A DNA stretch of 64,000 bases from contig DASXLB010000043.1 of NCBI GenBank assembly GCA_036496585.1, positions 1-64,000 of the forward strand, in the 5' to 3' direction. This document shows, in pieces, positions 7,462 through 16,223 of the stretch; position 1 is the first letter of the stretch, and each line of letters opens with the position of its first letter. The notes beneath the pieces were generated by a model. That model worked only from the letters and a program-made list of their open reading frames with translations, had not been told where the DNA came from and ran no database searches. Made by a program: the position numbers and the translations under genes. Source of the stretch: Vicinamibacterales bacterium. Its GTDB lineage: Bacteria > Acidobacteriota > Vicinamibacteria > Vicinamibacterales > 2-12-FULL-66-21.

Positions 7462-10395
7462 ATGCTGAACCTCGTCGCCCCCGTCCTCCTCGCCCTCGGA
7501 CAGCCCGCGCTCGGGGCGCAGGCACCGACGCAGCCCGCCCGCGCGTGGGCCGTCACGATCGGCGGCAGCGGCACCGAGGCTGCCGGCGCAGCCGCCGTAG
7601 ATGGGGCAGGATACATCTACGTCGCGGGCACGACGGACTCGACGGATTTCCCGGTCACGAACGGCGCGGCGCAAACCGTGCGGCAGGGGGCGACCGACGC
7701 GTTCGTGGTCAAGCTGACGCCCGACGGCGGAACCGTGGTGTTCGCGACCTATCTCGGTGGCAGCGGCGACGAGTCCGTCTCGGGCATGGGCGTCGACGGC
7801 GCCGGCAACGTCTACCTCGGAGTCACCTCGACGTCGAACGACTATCCCGGGACGTCCTCTCCGTGTGGGTCCGCCTTGCCATGCGGCTACATCACGAAGC
7901 TGTCGGCCGACGGCCGATCGATCGGCTACGCCCTGCCGGTACCGGTCGGTTTCGCCGGCCCTTTCGCCAGGGCCGCGCTCGGCCGCGTGGTGGCGAGTGA
8001 CAACGGTACGGTGTACTTCCGATGGACGCTGACGGAGTTCTGTGACCGGCAGATCCTCTCGCGGATCCCGCCCGACGGAACTGAGGTTCACGACCTGCTG
8101 GATTTCGGAGGAGACTGCGGGTCGCCGAGCGGCCTGGACGCGTTCGCCGAGGGTCCGGCGAACGGCGTCGTCACAGCGTTTCACGAAGGGACGCCCTGGC
8201 AACTCCACGTGGCGAGCATCGAGTCGAGCGGCACGACCGACTGGATTGCGGTGCGGGACGGGACTGCGGCCGTTGCGGCGCTGACCTCGGCCCAGGCCGG
8301 CGGCGGCTACGTGCTCGGCGCAAATCTGTTGCACCTGAGCGCGGACGGCGAGATCGACGGCTCGTCGCCGATGCAGGTGCCGGCGGACTGGTGGACGCCC
8401 GGGGCGTTGGTCGACGCACCGCTCCGCCAGGACGGATCCGGGCGCCTGCACACCGTGCTCTGCGGCACCTCGTGCCGCGCGGCGACGATCGATCCGACGG
8501 GGGCGCTGATCGCCTCGGCCATCGTCGACGGCGGCACCTCCTCCTGGGCGTATGCGTACGGACCGGCCGGGCAGCTCGCCGCGGTGGGCGATAGCGGCGG
8601 CGACGTCCGCGTCGCCCTCTACGGCGACGCCGTCATCAGCGATTTTTCCGGACCGGTCTCCGTGCGGTTCGATACCGGCGTCACCTGGACTGCACAGGCG
8701 ATCAGGGCCGACGCCGAATACAAGTTCATCCGTCGGGATCCCGACGGCATCTGGCGGGTCGTACGCGACTGGTCCACCGTGCCGGCCTACAGCTGGTTTC
8801 CCACTTATGGCGACCTTGGCATACACGATCTGCAGGTGTGGTTGCGAACGCCGGGCTCGAGCGCCGTGTACGAAGACTGGCGCAGTGCCGAACTCACGGT
8901 GACCGACGGGCCGCTGCCAGCGATCACCGGCCTCACGCCGTCAGTCCAGTCGTTCCATGCGGGCGGACCAATCACGTGGACGGCAGACGCCGCCGGCGGC
9001 TACGGTGCCCCGCAGTTCGCCTTTCTCCGCTTGGACGCCGACGGCTGGCACCTCGCGCAGCCGTACAGCAGCGACAACTCATACACGTGGATTCCGAATC
9101 CGGCCGACCTCGGCGCGCACGCGCTGCAGGTGTGGGTGCGCAACCGGGATTCCCAGGCGACATACGAGGCCTGGCAGACCACGACCTTCACCGTCGAGGG
9201 CGCCGCACCGCTCACGGTGCAGATCGCGGCGCTCGGTCCGGTGCCAGCGGCCGATACGCGCGCGATCACATGGCGCGCCGTCACCACGGGCGGCGACGGG
9301 CCGCTGCAGTACGAGTTCTGGCGGATGAGCCCCGTGGGTTCGTGGTCGCTCGTGCAGGACTACAGCGCCAGCAACAACTATAGCTGGCGTCCGGGGCTGA
9401 ACGTCAGCGGCACCTATGCGATTCAAGTCTGGGTGCGGAACAACGGGTCGACGGCACCCTACGACGCCTGGGCGGGCACCGGGGAATTCACGATTGCTTC
9501 GCCACCGACGTTGACGCTGGCGATCCAGTCGGAGCCGGTGTCACCGCTGGTCGCCGGTGCGTCCGCGTCGTGGAGCGCCATCACATCGACCGCCACCAGC
9601 ACACCCATCGAATATCAGTTCGTCAGGCTCGACGCCGACGGCTGGCACATCGTCAGGCCGTACGACACCGATGCGGGGTCGGGTTCGTACAGGTGGACGC
9701 CCATCGCGGCCGACGCCGGGCCGCACGAGCTGCAGGTCTGGGCGCGGCGCGTCGGATCGCTGGAGCCGTTCGAGGGATGGACCTCGGCGACCAGCTTCCG
9801 CGTCCTGCCGCCGGCGCCGCTGACGCTCGTCGCCAGCGGCGTGCCGCACGTCGGCCTGACGACAACGTGGACGGCGATACCGAGCAACCCGAGCCTCGGC
9901 CTGCTCTATCGATTCCTCCGCCAGGACGGAAGCGGGTTCCACCTCGTGCGAGACGACGAAGCCTATCCGCAGTATTCGTGGACACCCGGCAGCGCGGACG
10001 TCGGCGACCACACCTTGCTCGTGGACGGCTTCACGGTGCCGGAAACGACGGTCCTGAGCGCCAGCTCGACATTCACCGTCGAGGCGCCGGCGCCGCCAAG
10101 CGTGGAGATCGATACCCTCGGTCCCGTGCCCTCGGCGGGAATCGGAGGCACCGTTGCCTGGAAGGCCGACGCGATCGGCGACGGCGCGCCGTATCAATAC
10201 CGGTTCGTCCGCCTCGACGCCGACGGCTGGCACGTCGTGCAGGATTTCAGCGGCGCCGACACCTATCTCTGGAGCCCCGGCGACGCCGACGCCGGCGCGC
10301 ACGTCATCCAGGTCTGGGTGCGCAACGCGGGCTCGACGGCCGTCTACGACGCGTGGGCCACGACCGGGACGTTCGTCATCCCGGCGGGACGCTGA
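7462..10395 (+). CDS. Large exported protein: SBBP beta-propeller repeats plus six Ig-like modules
   Basis: A 977-residue secreted protein. The ATG at 7462 begins a good signal peptide (LNLVAPVLLALGQPALGAQA). Residues ~25-170 contain SBBP-type repeats (TIGGSGTEAAGAAAVDGAG, YLGGSGDESVSGMGVDGAG, with DSTDFPVTNGA), typical of extracellular beta-propellers. From about residue 395 to the end there are six repeats of ~90-100 residues with a shared core: W-T/R-A, Y-x-F-x-R-x-D-x-D-G-W-H-x-V, Y-x-W-x-P, L-Q-V-W-V-R-N-x-G-S, Y-x-A-W. Copy five is degenerate. The same module, five copies, ends the metalloprotease at 12069. A role in cell-surface adhesion or polymer binding is inferred; there is no catalytic motif. 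Confidence 0.8.
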   Translation: MLNLVAPVLLALGQPALGAQAPTQPARAWAVTIGGSGTEAAGAAAVDGAGYIYVAGTTDSTDFPVTNGAAQTVRQGATDAFVVKLTPDGGTVVFATYLGGSGDESVSGMGVDGAGNVYLGVTSTSNDYPGTSSPCGSALPCGYITKLSADGRSIGYALPVPVGFAGPFARAALGRVVASDNGTVYFRWTLTEFCDRQILSRIPPDGTEVHDLLDFGGDCGSPSGLDAFAEGPANGVVTAFHEGTPWQLHVASIESSGTTDWIAVRDGTAAVAALTSAQAGGGYVLGANLLHLSADGEIDGSSPMQVPADWWTPGALVDAPLRQDGSGRLHTVLCGTSCRAATIDPTGALIASAIVDGGTSSWAYAYGPAGQLAAVGDSGGDVRVALYGDAVISDFSGPVSVRFDTGVTWTAQAIRADAEYKFIRRDPDGIWRVVRDWSTVPAYSWFPTYGDLGIHDLQVWLRTPGSSAVYEDWRSAELTVTDGPLPAITGLTPSVQSFHAGGPITWTADAAGGYGAPQFAFLRLDADGWHLAQPYSSDNSYTWIPNPADLGAHALQVWVRNRDSQATYEAWQTTTFTVEGAAPLTVQIAALGPVPAADTRAITWRAVTTGGDGPLQYEFWRMSPVGSWSLVQDYSASNNYSWRPGLNVSGTYAIQVWVRNNGSTAPYDAWAGTGEFTIASPPTLTLAIQSEPVSPLVAGASASWSAITSTATSTPIEYQFVRLDADGWHIVRPYDTDAGSGSYRWTPIAADAGPHELQVWARRVGSLEPFEGWTSATSFRVLPPAPLTLVASGVPHVGLTTTWTAIPSNPSLGLLYRFLRQDGSGFHLVRDDEAYPQYSWTPGSADVGDHTLLVDGFTVPETTVLSASSTFTVEAPAPPSVEIDTLGPVPSAGIGGTVAWKADAIGDGAPYQYRFVRLDADGWHVVQDFSGADTYLWSPGDADAGAHVIQVWVRNAGSTAVYDAWATTGTFVIPAGR

Positions 10396-10405
10396 CGGAC
10401 GCGCA

Positions 10406-11914
10406 CTACATCTTCCGTTTCTTCAGCTCGCTCAGCACCGAATCGACTTCCTTCTGCAGCGCGGCGCCGGCCGCCGCGTCTTCCGACGTCAGCGCCACTT
10501 GGATCTTGGGCTTCGTGGCCATGTCGACGAGCCGAAAGACGGAGGAAAAGACTGGATCCTGCGTCTGCGCCATCATGCCGGGAGCCGTGTTACCCATCGA
10601 CGAGAACATCTGCATGTACCCGCTGCGCATCATCATCATCGGCGTCACGTACACCGACACGCGCTTGGCGACGTTCAGCGCCGACTGCGTCGACGAGGCG
10701 CCGCTGTGCTCCGACGAGTTCAGGGTCGCCTTCCCCGCTCCCGGACTGGCGAGCGCATAGTCCACCTTGGCCGCAAGGCCGTCGGCGGGCGCGCCGCCAA
10801 TCTTGCCGAGCATGCCCTTTCCCGGATGCTTCATCTCGCTGACGTTGTTCGTCAGGATGAAGTCGCACGATCGCTGTTTGGCTTCCTCGGCGAGCTCCGC
10901 CGGGTTCGTGCCCTTGAGGAGGACCGCGTCGGTGGCGTTTTGCGCAAACGAGTCAGCCAACCCCTGAGTCAGATCGGTCGTCGACATCGACTGGCCGCTG
11001 CTGTTCTGGAGCGGCGCGATCCCGATGCGGATGGTGCCGGGCTTCTTCGGGCCGTCCTCGTCGGGACGATGATCGGCCGCGAGCTGGATGGCGGACCTGA
11101 CGGCGACGTAATCGGCCGGCACCTCGAACAGCTGCGGGTCGAGCTTCGTCCGCTGCACCTCGGTCGCCTCCATTGTCGTCGTCACCGGCGCCTCGTTGCC
11201 CGATGAGGTCACCATCGTGTAGGCGAATGGGTACGCGCGCGACGGCGGCGGCCGGAGGTACGACACCACGTCACGAGTGGCGGCGTCCTTCGGGTCCACG
11301 CGCAGTTCGCGTTCGGGGGCCGGCGCGCCCGTGCAGGAGATCGACTCGGGAAGGTCGGCATACCAGCCGTCGATCTCGACGCGCTCGGGCTTCTTGTCCC
11401 ACGCGTCGGCGGAAGCCTCCTTGGTAACCGTCGTCTTCAGTCTGCGAACCGGAAAGCCGAACATCTCCTTGTGCTCGCCCGTGTCGACGACGGTCGTGGC
11501 GTAGGTGATGTGGCCACCCTTCTGCTTCCCGGTTGGCGCGGCCGCGGCGGTCGGGTCCGGAGCGACCGGATCCGGGATCGCGAGATACACACGCGTGTCG
11601 GCATTCAGCTGGATGTTCTGATGAGCGTCGCACTGCTGAATCGACGACATGCCGGAGTCGTACGAGACGCGCTGCCGCGGGCCGTGCATCATCACGGTTC
11701 CGGCGGTGGTCTTGTCCCCGGCGAGGTACCGGGACGTCACCGACAGGTCGGGCGGCGGCGGTTCGGGCTTGGGTGCCGCCGGCTTTGCGGCGGGCTTCGC
11801 CGCCGTCTTGACGGGCGGCTTCTTCGGCGCCGGCTTGGGAGTCTGCGACAACGCCGCCGCGGGAAGCATGAGTGACATGAGCCAGATTCCGGCCATCGTC
11901 AGCGCGCGCGTCAT
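10406..11914 (-). CDS. Exported two-part protein: DUF4412-like front, C-terminal CsgG/LpoB-like part
   Basis: A 502-residue protein. The start at 11914 is fixed by GGAGGT four bases upstream. A signal peptide (MTRALTMAGIWLMSLMLPAAALS) is followed by a lysine/alanine/proline-rich linker. Residues ~55-280 resemble periplasmic DUF4412-type proteins (DLSVTSRYLAGDKTTAGTV..., FGFPVRRLKTTVT, LFEVPADY). The second half begins IRIGIAPLQNSSGQSMSTTD and continues LAEEAKQRSCDFILTNNVSE, recalling the nucleoside-hydrolase-like fold of LpoB/CsgG outer-membrane accessory proteins. Both assignments are by eye and tentative. It lies between, and opposite to, the two module-repeat proteins, separated by only 10 bases from the first. 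Confidence 0.6.
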   Translation of the reverse strand: MTRALTMAGIWLMSLMLPAAALSQTPKPAPKKPPVKTAAKPAAKPAAPKPEPPPPDLSVTSRYLAGDKTTAGTVMMHGPRQRVSYDSGMSSIQQCDAHQNIQLNADTRVYLAIPDPVAPDPTAAAAPTGKQKGGHITYATTVVDTGEHKEMFGFPVRRLKTTVTKEASADAWDKKPERVEIDGWYADLPESISCTGAPAPERELRVDPKDAATRDVVSYLRPPPSRAYPFAYTMVTSSGNEAPVTTTMEATEVQRTKLDPQLFEVPADYVAVRSAIQLAADHRPDEDGPKKPGTIRIGIAPLQNSSGQSMSTTDLTQGLADSFAQNATDAVLLKGTNPAELAEEAKQRSCDFILTNNVSEMKHPGKGMLGKIGGAPADGLAAKVDYALASPGAGKATLNSSEHSGASSTQSALNVAKRVSVYVTPMMMMRSGYMQMFSSMGNTAPGMMAQTQDPVFSSVFRLVDMATKPKIQVALTSEDAAAGAALQKEVDSVLSELKKRKM

Positions 11915-12013
11915 GGGCACCTCCGTAGACATTCGGGCCACGCAGACCCGCCGTCTTCTCTCTACGCGTCAAAACGTGCCGGAAGGGCTCATCGAACGGT
12001 TCCGGCATTCCGC

Positions 12014-12042
12014 TTGACAGGTACCCGGTGTGGCATTACCTT
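12014..12042 (+). promoter_or_regulatory. Sigma70-type promoter of the metalloprotease gene
   Basis: TTGACA at 12014-12019, then 17 bases, then TACCTT at 12037-12042. The -35 is perfect and the -10 partial. Transcription would start near 12049, giving a ~20-base leader before the ATG at 12069. Confidence 0.5.
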
Positions 12043-12068
12043 CGAGATCTCCCCAAAATAGAGCAAAT

Positions 12069-14852
12069 ATGTCCAGGCACAGGCGCCTGCGGCCGGTTGC
12101 GGCCGCGGCATTTCTGTTGATTGCGAGCGCCGTGGCGGCTCCACGGCTCGAAGGGCAGGGTCTGGCCCAAAGCGGCGTGTTCCGCGAGGTCGGATCGGCG
12201 GCTGCCCGAACGGCCGCTTCTGACGGCCACGCGATCCGCACCCGATCCGTGGCAGTCGATCTCGCGCAAATCGCCCGCGTGCCGAGAGTCAGGTCAGTGG
12301 CCGACGTCAGGCCACACCTCCAGCTGAATCTCTTCCCTGACGCTACCTTCGACGCCGTCCTCGATCGCGTCGATACGCCGCAATCCGGATACGTCTGGGT
12401 CGGACACGTGCAGGGCGTGCCGGGCAGCAGCGTCACGCTGTCGGTGGTGGACGACGTCGTGGCGGGCAGCGTCATCATGCCCGGCGCTGAGTTCACGATC
12501 CGTTATACCGGCGGCAATCATGCGGTTGAGCAGATCGACCCGGCGTGGTATCCCCCCGAGCAGCCGCCGCTCATACCCGCGCGCCGGCCACAGAACCCGG
12601 CGAACGCGGCCGCCGCCGCGACGACGGCCGCATCCGATGCGCAGGCCGACGACGGTTCGACGATCGACGTGATGGTGATCTACACGCCGGCGGTAACGAC
12701 GTATCGCGGCAGCGACGCCGCGGTACGGGCGCTCGTCAATCAGGGCATCAGCGACACGAACACGTCGTACGCAAACAGCGGCATCACCCAGCGAGTCCGT
12801 CTCGTCTACACGGGCCAGGTCACCTACACCGAGTCGGGCGTCATGGAGCAGGATCTCGACAACGTCACGGACTCGAGCGGTGCGCTCACCGGCGTCGGAG
12901 GCTTGCGCAATACCTACGGCGCCGATCTCGTGAGCCTGTGGACGCATGACGCGGTGCCGCAGTACTGCGGGATCGCGTGGGTGATGGACAGCATCGGCAC
13001 GTCGTTCGCGCCCGACGGCTACAGCGTCGTCTCAGATGTCTGTGTCTCAAACTCCTCGTTCGCGCACGAGATGGGGCACAACATGGGGGCGCAGCACGAC
13101 TGGTACGTCGATGCGGAGACGGTGCCGCGTACTTACGCACACGGCTACGTCTCGGTCGCCGGCGGGTTCCGCACGATCATGGCGTATCCAAATCTGTGCA
13201 GCAGCTGCGCGCGTCTGCTGGCCTGGGCCTCACCCACCCACACGTACAACGGTGTCCCGATGGGTGTGGCGGCCGGCACGAGCACGGCGTGTACGGTCGG
13301 GAACACAGCAAATCCGCCGTGCGATGCCGACGATGCGCGTCTCCTGAACGAAACGGCGTCCACCGTCGCGAACTTCCGGCAGGCGGTGCCGAGTGCGGTC
13401 GCCGTCACATCCCTGACGCCCAGCGTGGCGTCACCCTCGACGGTGAACACGACGGTCTTGTGGACGGCGGCCGCCACCGGTGGGACCGCCCCTTACACGT
13501 ACAAGTTCCTCGTCTACGACGGCGCGAACTGGACGGTGGCACAGGACTGGAGCGCGTCGAACGTCTGGAGCTGGACGCCGGCGCTTCCCGCCGCCTATTC
13601 GGTTCAGGTGTGGGTGCGCAACGCCGGATCGAGCGCCACCTACGACGCGTGGGGACAAGCCAGCTTCACCGTGAACGGCCCGCCCCCCTTGCAGGTCACG
13701 ACTCTGAGCGCATCCTCGCCGTCGATGGCGCCGCTCGGAACCACCGTCGCGTGGACCGCGATGGCGGCCGGCGGGACCGGCCCCTACACCTACAAGTTCC
13801 TCCTCTACGACGGCACGAGCTGGACGGTCGGCCGCGACTGGAGTACGTCCAACAGCTGGAACTGGACCCCTGCTGCAGCGCACGCGTATTCGCTCGAGGT
13901 CTGGGTGCGCAACGCCGGCTCCGCCGCGCTCTACGACGCGTGGCTCGATTCGGGCACCTACACCGTCATCATTCCGCCGCTCACGGTGACCTCGCTGGTC
14001 TCGACGCCAGCGTCGAGCGCACCCGTCAATACATCGGTTGTGTGGAGCGCGTCGGCGACCGGCGGCACCGGACCCTACACCTACAAGTTCCTGCTGTGGA
14101 ACGGCAGCGCATGGTCGGTCGGCCGGGACTGGAACGCCGCCACGACGTGGGCCTGGACGCCCGGCACCGCCGGCGCCTTCTCGGTGCAGGTGTGGGCGCG
14201 CAACGCCGGGTCGAGCGCGACCTACGACGCCTGGCGCCCCTCGGGAACGTTCAGCGTCACCGGCCCGATGCCGCTGGGAGTCGTGAGCCTTTCTCCCTCC
14301 CAATCGTCCGGCGTGGCTGGCCAGCCAGTCGTCTGGAGCGCGGCCGCCACGGGGGGGACTTCGCCATACACTTACAAGTTCCTCGTCTACGACGGTACGA
14401 CGTGGACGATCGGACGCGACTGGAACGCCTCGAGCACCTGGTCGTGGACGCCTGCGGCCACCGGCGCGTATGCGATCCAGGTGTGGGTACGCAATGCCGG
14501 CTCAAGCGCCGTCTACGACGCATGGCTCGGGTCGCCGCAGTTCGCGGTGGCGGCGACAGGCCCATTGTCGGTGCTCGGTCTGACCGTCGGATCGAATACT
14601 GGATCGGTTGCAGTCAACAGCACCGCTGCCGTCACCGCCACCGCGGCGGGCGGCGTCGGGCCCTATACCTACAAGTTCCTCGTCTACGACGGGACGACCT
14701 GGTCGGTCGGGCAGGACTGGAGCGCCTCCAACGTCTTGAACTGGACGCCGACGCATTCGGGCACGTACAGCTTCCAAGTCTGGGTGCGAAACGCAGGCTC
14801 CGTGACGGCGTGGGACGCGTGGAAAGGAGCTGGGCCCGTCGTTTCGCCCTGA
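12069..14852 (+). CDS. Secreted reprolysin-type (M12) metalloprotease with five Ig-like modules
   Basis: A 927-residue protein: signal peptide (LRPVAAAAFLLIASAVAAP), a propeptide-like beta region (about 85-160, VTLSVVDDVVAGSVIMPG), then a zinc metalloprotease domain (about 205-440). The zinc site is HEMGHNMGAQHD with H333, E334, H337 and H343, followed by a Met-turn in IMAYPN, as in metzincins of the reprolysin/M12B group. Paired cysteines (YCG, DVCVS, LCSSC) suit an extracellular enzyme. The last ~485 residues are five very regular ~97-residue repeats (GPYTYKFLVYDG, W-S-A-S-N, VQVWVRNAGSSATYDAW), which also occur in the protein at 7462. They probably anchor the enzyme on a surface or polymer. 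The ATG at 12069 was preferred over 12030, which would overlap the promoter. Confidence 0.88.
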   Translation: MSRHRRLRPVAAAAFLLIASAVAAPRLEGQGLAQSGVFREVGSAAARTAASDGHAIRTRSVAVDLAQIARVPRVRSVADVRPHLQLNLFPDATFDAVLDRVDTPQSGYVWVGHVQGVPGSSVTLSVVDDVVAGSVIMPGAEFTIRYTGGNHAVEQIDPAWYPPEQPPLIPARRPQNPANAAAAATTAASDAQADDGSTIDVMVIYTPAVTTYRGSDAAVRALVNQGISDTNTSYANSGITQRVRLVYTGQVTYTESGVMEQDLDNVTDSSGALTGVGGLRNTYGADLVSLWTHDAVPQYCGIAWVMDSIGTSFAPDGYSVVSDVCVSNSSFAHEMGHNMGAQHDWYVDAETVPRTYAHGYVSVAGGFRTIMAYPNLCSSCARLLAWASPTHTYNGVPMGVAAGTSTACTVGNTANPPCDADDARLLNETASTVANFRQAVPSAVAVTSLTPSVASPSTVNTTVLWTAAATGGTAPYTYKFLVYDGANWTVAQDWSASNVWSWTPALPAAYSVQVWVRNAGSSATYDAWGQASFTVNGPPPLQVTTLSASSPSMAPLGTTVAWTAMAAGGTGPYTYKFLLYDGTSWTVGRDWSTSNSWNWTPAAAHAYSLEVWVRNAGSAALYDAWLDSGTYTVIIPPLTVTSLVSTPASSAPVNTSVVWSASATGGTGPYTYKFLLWNGSAWSVGRDWNAATTWAWTPGTAGAFSVQVWARNAGSSATYDAWRPSGTFSVTGPMPLGVVSLSPSQSSGVAGQPVVWSAAATGGTSPYTYKFLVYDGTTWTIGRDWNASSTWSWTPAATGAYAIQVWVRNAGSSAVYDAWLGSPQFAVAATGPLSVLGLTVGSNTGSVAVNSTAAVTATAAGGVGPYTYKFLVYDGTTWSVGQDWSASNVLNWTPTHSGTYSFQVWVRNAGSVTAWDAWKGAGPVVSP

Positions 14853-14881
14853 GTCCGGCCGTCAGCCGTCAGCGCCGCCGT

Positions 14882-15127
14882 TCAGGAGTCGAGCGAGCGG
14901 CGGTTGGGGACGCCGCGGAGGCGGCGGCGCTCGGCCTGGTTCCAGCCCTGCGTCCGCCACGTCTCGCCGATCTCCCGTTCGCGATCGAGAAGCGCCGAGA
15001 TCTCGTCGAACCGCTCGACCTCGACGTCCGCCCCGTCACTGATGACGAGCTCGTACAACGGACCGTCGGCCGCCAGCCGCATCTCACACGTTCGGGTATG
15101 ACCTTCCCGCTGGTAGAAGTAGATCAT
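14882..15127 (-). CDS. Small paralog-family protein A (81 aa)
   Basis: An 81-residue protein starting at ATG 15127, preceded by GAGGGGGA. It is clearly related to the two plus-strand neighbours at 15334 and 15589: shared pattern Y-F/Y-x-R-x-G, C-E-x-R-L, G-x-x-Y-E-L-V-I/V, V-E-x-F-D/E, L-x-R-E-x-E, W-R-x-x-G-W. A longer upstream frame exists but lacks homology to the paralogs. A compact alpha/beta fold is likely. I do not recognise a family and see no catalytic residue or export signal. It is divergent from its paralogs, with a 206-base intergenic region between. Confidence 0.65.
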   Translation of the reverse strand: MIYFYQREGHTRTCEMRLAADGPLYELVISDGADVEVERFDEISALLDREREIGETWRTQGWNQAERRRLRGVPNRRSLDS

Positions 15128-15333
15128 CGGTCCCCCTCGGACAGCAGTCCAGGCAGACAGCCCGGCAGAAGCGAGCTGAGCAAGTGGTGATCCGTCGGGC
15201 CGATCGCCTGAAATGCCTGTAAATTCGGCGATTCGGCCGTACCACTGCTGAGTTCGCGGGTTACGGCTGAGCAAAAACTACAGAGAGCGCGGCCCTCTAG
15301 CGTCGGCGAGCGGTTCACTCGATAAGGGTACCG

Positions 15334-15567
15334 ATGGCCTACATGTTCCTGCGGGGAACCGAGTGGGTGACCTGCGAGACCTGCCTGAACCCGGAGGGTG
15401 TCGGCTTTCACCTGGTTGTGACGCAGAACGGCACGCGCCACATCGAGGAGTTCGACACTGTCCCTTCAATGCTGGCGCGCGAGCACGAATGGCTGCAGGC
15501 CTGGCGCTCTCATGGCTGGCGGGAACTCAGTGGGGCGCGGCAACCGATGGCCGGCACCGGCCGATAG
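15334..15567 (+). CDS. Small paralog-family protein B (77 aa)
   Basis: A 77-residue member of the local three-gene family. It starts MAYMFLRGTEWVTCETCLNP and continues with FHLVVTQNGTRHIEEFDTVP and LAREHEWLQAWRSHGWREL. The strongest resemblance is to the gene 21 bases downstream (CET-x-L-N-P-x-G, L-V-V-T-Q-x-G, E-F/Q-F-x-TV, REHE, LQAWR-x-x-GW). AAGGG precedes the ATG. It lies in tandem with 15589, so the two are probably cotranscribed. No known domain was recognised; a DNA- or protein-binding role would be a guess. Confidence 0.65.
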   Translation: MAYMFLRGTEWVTCETCLNPEGVGFHLVVTQNGTRHIEEFDTVPSMLAREHEWLQAWRSHGWRELSGARQPMAGTGR

Positions 15568-15588
15568 GGTCGCTATCCAGGTAACGCC

Positions 15589-15819
15589 ATGCTGTATTTC
15601 TTCCGACGCGGTCAGGAATCCCTCTCCTGCGAGACCCGCCTGAATCCTGACGGGCCAGGGTACGAGCTCGTGGTCACACAGCACGGCTCGAGTCACGTCG
15701 AACAGTTCGAGACCGTCGCCGGCATGCTGCAGCGCGAACACGAACTGTTGCAGGCCTGGCGCGCACAGGGGTGGACGGAGGTCGGCAAGCGGCCAGGTTC
15801 CGATGCGTGGCGGGTGTAA
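15589..15819 (+). CDS. Small paralog-family protein C (76 aa)
   Basis: A 76-residue paralog of 15334 and 14882: MLYFFRRGQESLSCETRLNP, YELVVTQHGSSHVEQFETVA and LQREHELLQAWRAQGWTEV. The C-terminal helix pattern (R-E-H-E-L-L-Q-A-W-R) is the most conserved part of the family. Twenty-one bases separate it from the previous gene. An AGGTAA lies just upstream of the ATG at 15589. Function unknown. Presence of three divergent copies within 1 kb indicates local duplication followed by drift. Confidence 0.65.
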   Translation: MLYFFRRGQESLSCETRLNPDGPGYELVVTQHGSSHVEQFETVAGMLQREHELLQAWRAQGWTEVGKRPGSDAWRV

Positions 15820-15954
15820 GTCGAATGAGAGAACTTTCTACCAGCCGTGTAGAAGAATCTTTCGTGTCCTAATTCGTGGCACTCATACGAATCAACGACT
15901 TACAGCTCTTCAAAATGGATCGACCTTTGCTAGAAAAAACGCACTAGAGAACCA
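15820..15954. other. AT-rich intergenic island with a small inverted repeat
   Basis: About 135 bases with clearly lower GC than the surroundings. It contains TTCTAC and GTAGAA (15837-15855) as a six-base-pair stem with a seven-base loop, and a run AGAAAAAAC near 15931. It may terminate the paralog pair and promote the following microprotein. Confidence 0.4.
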
Positions 15955-16152
15955 ATGCACATGGGCGCCGTCATGGAAAACCACTTGACCGGTCTCGAGC
16001 GCGACGTCGAACACGCGCAGCAGATGATTCAACAGGCCGAAATGATGCTGCAGATGGCCTGGCGAATTATCGCCAATCGCGAAGCGGAGCTGGCTCGAAT
16101 CAACGCGCCGTCAGCCACGTCCGCGGTCCAGCCTCCCACCATTTTCGCCTGA
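15955..16152 (+). CDS. Small coiled-coil protein (65 aa)
   Basis: A 65-residue protein whose centre is a predicted amphipathic helix (LERDVEHAQQMIQQAEMMLQ, then MAWRIIANREAELARI), followed by a short disordered tail. Methionine and glutamine content is high. The start could also be the ATG at 15961 or 15973; none has a strong Shine-Dalgarno. A coiled-coil or helix-hairpin structure is inferred; no family was recognised. It lies just downstream of the AT-rich island and upstream of the carboxypeptidase-regulatory-like pair. Confidence 0.5.
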   Translation: MHMGAVMENHLTGLERDVEHAQQMIQQAEMMLQMAWRIIANREAELARINAPSATSAVQPPTIFA

Positions 16153-16211
16153 GCGTTCCGGGTTTCGCTTTTCGTCAGCTTCCCTGCCATTCGAAGTCGC
16201 CACGATCGCAG

Positions 16212-16217
16212 TAAGAT
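16212..16217 (+). promoter_or_regulatory. TANNNT -10-like box, 6 nt before GTG start
   Basis: TAAGAT, six bases (CGCGGC) before the GTG at 16224, with no Shine-Dalgarno between. The spacing fits transcription starting at the start codon itself. Confidence 0.4.
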
Positions 16218-16223
16218 CGCGGC

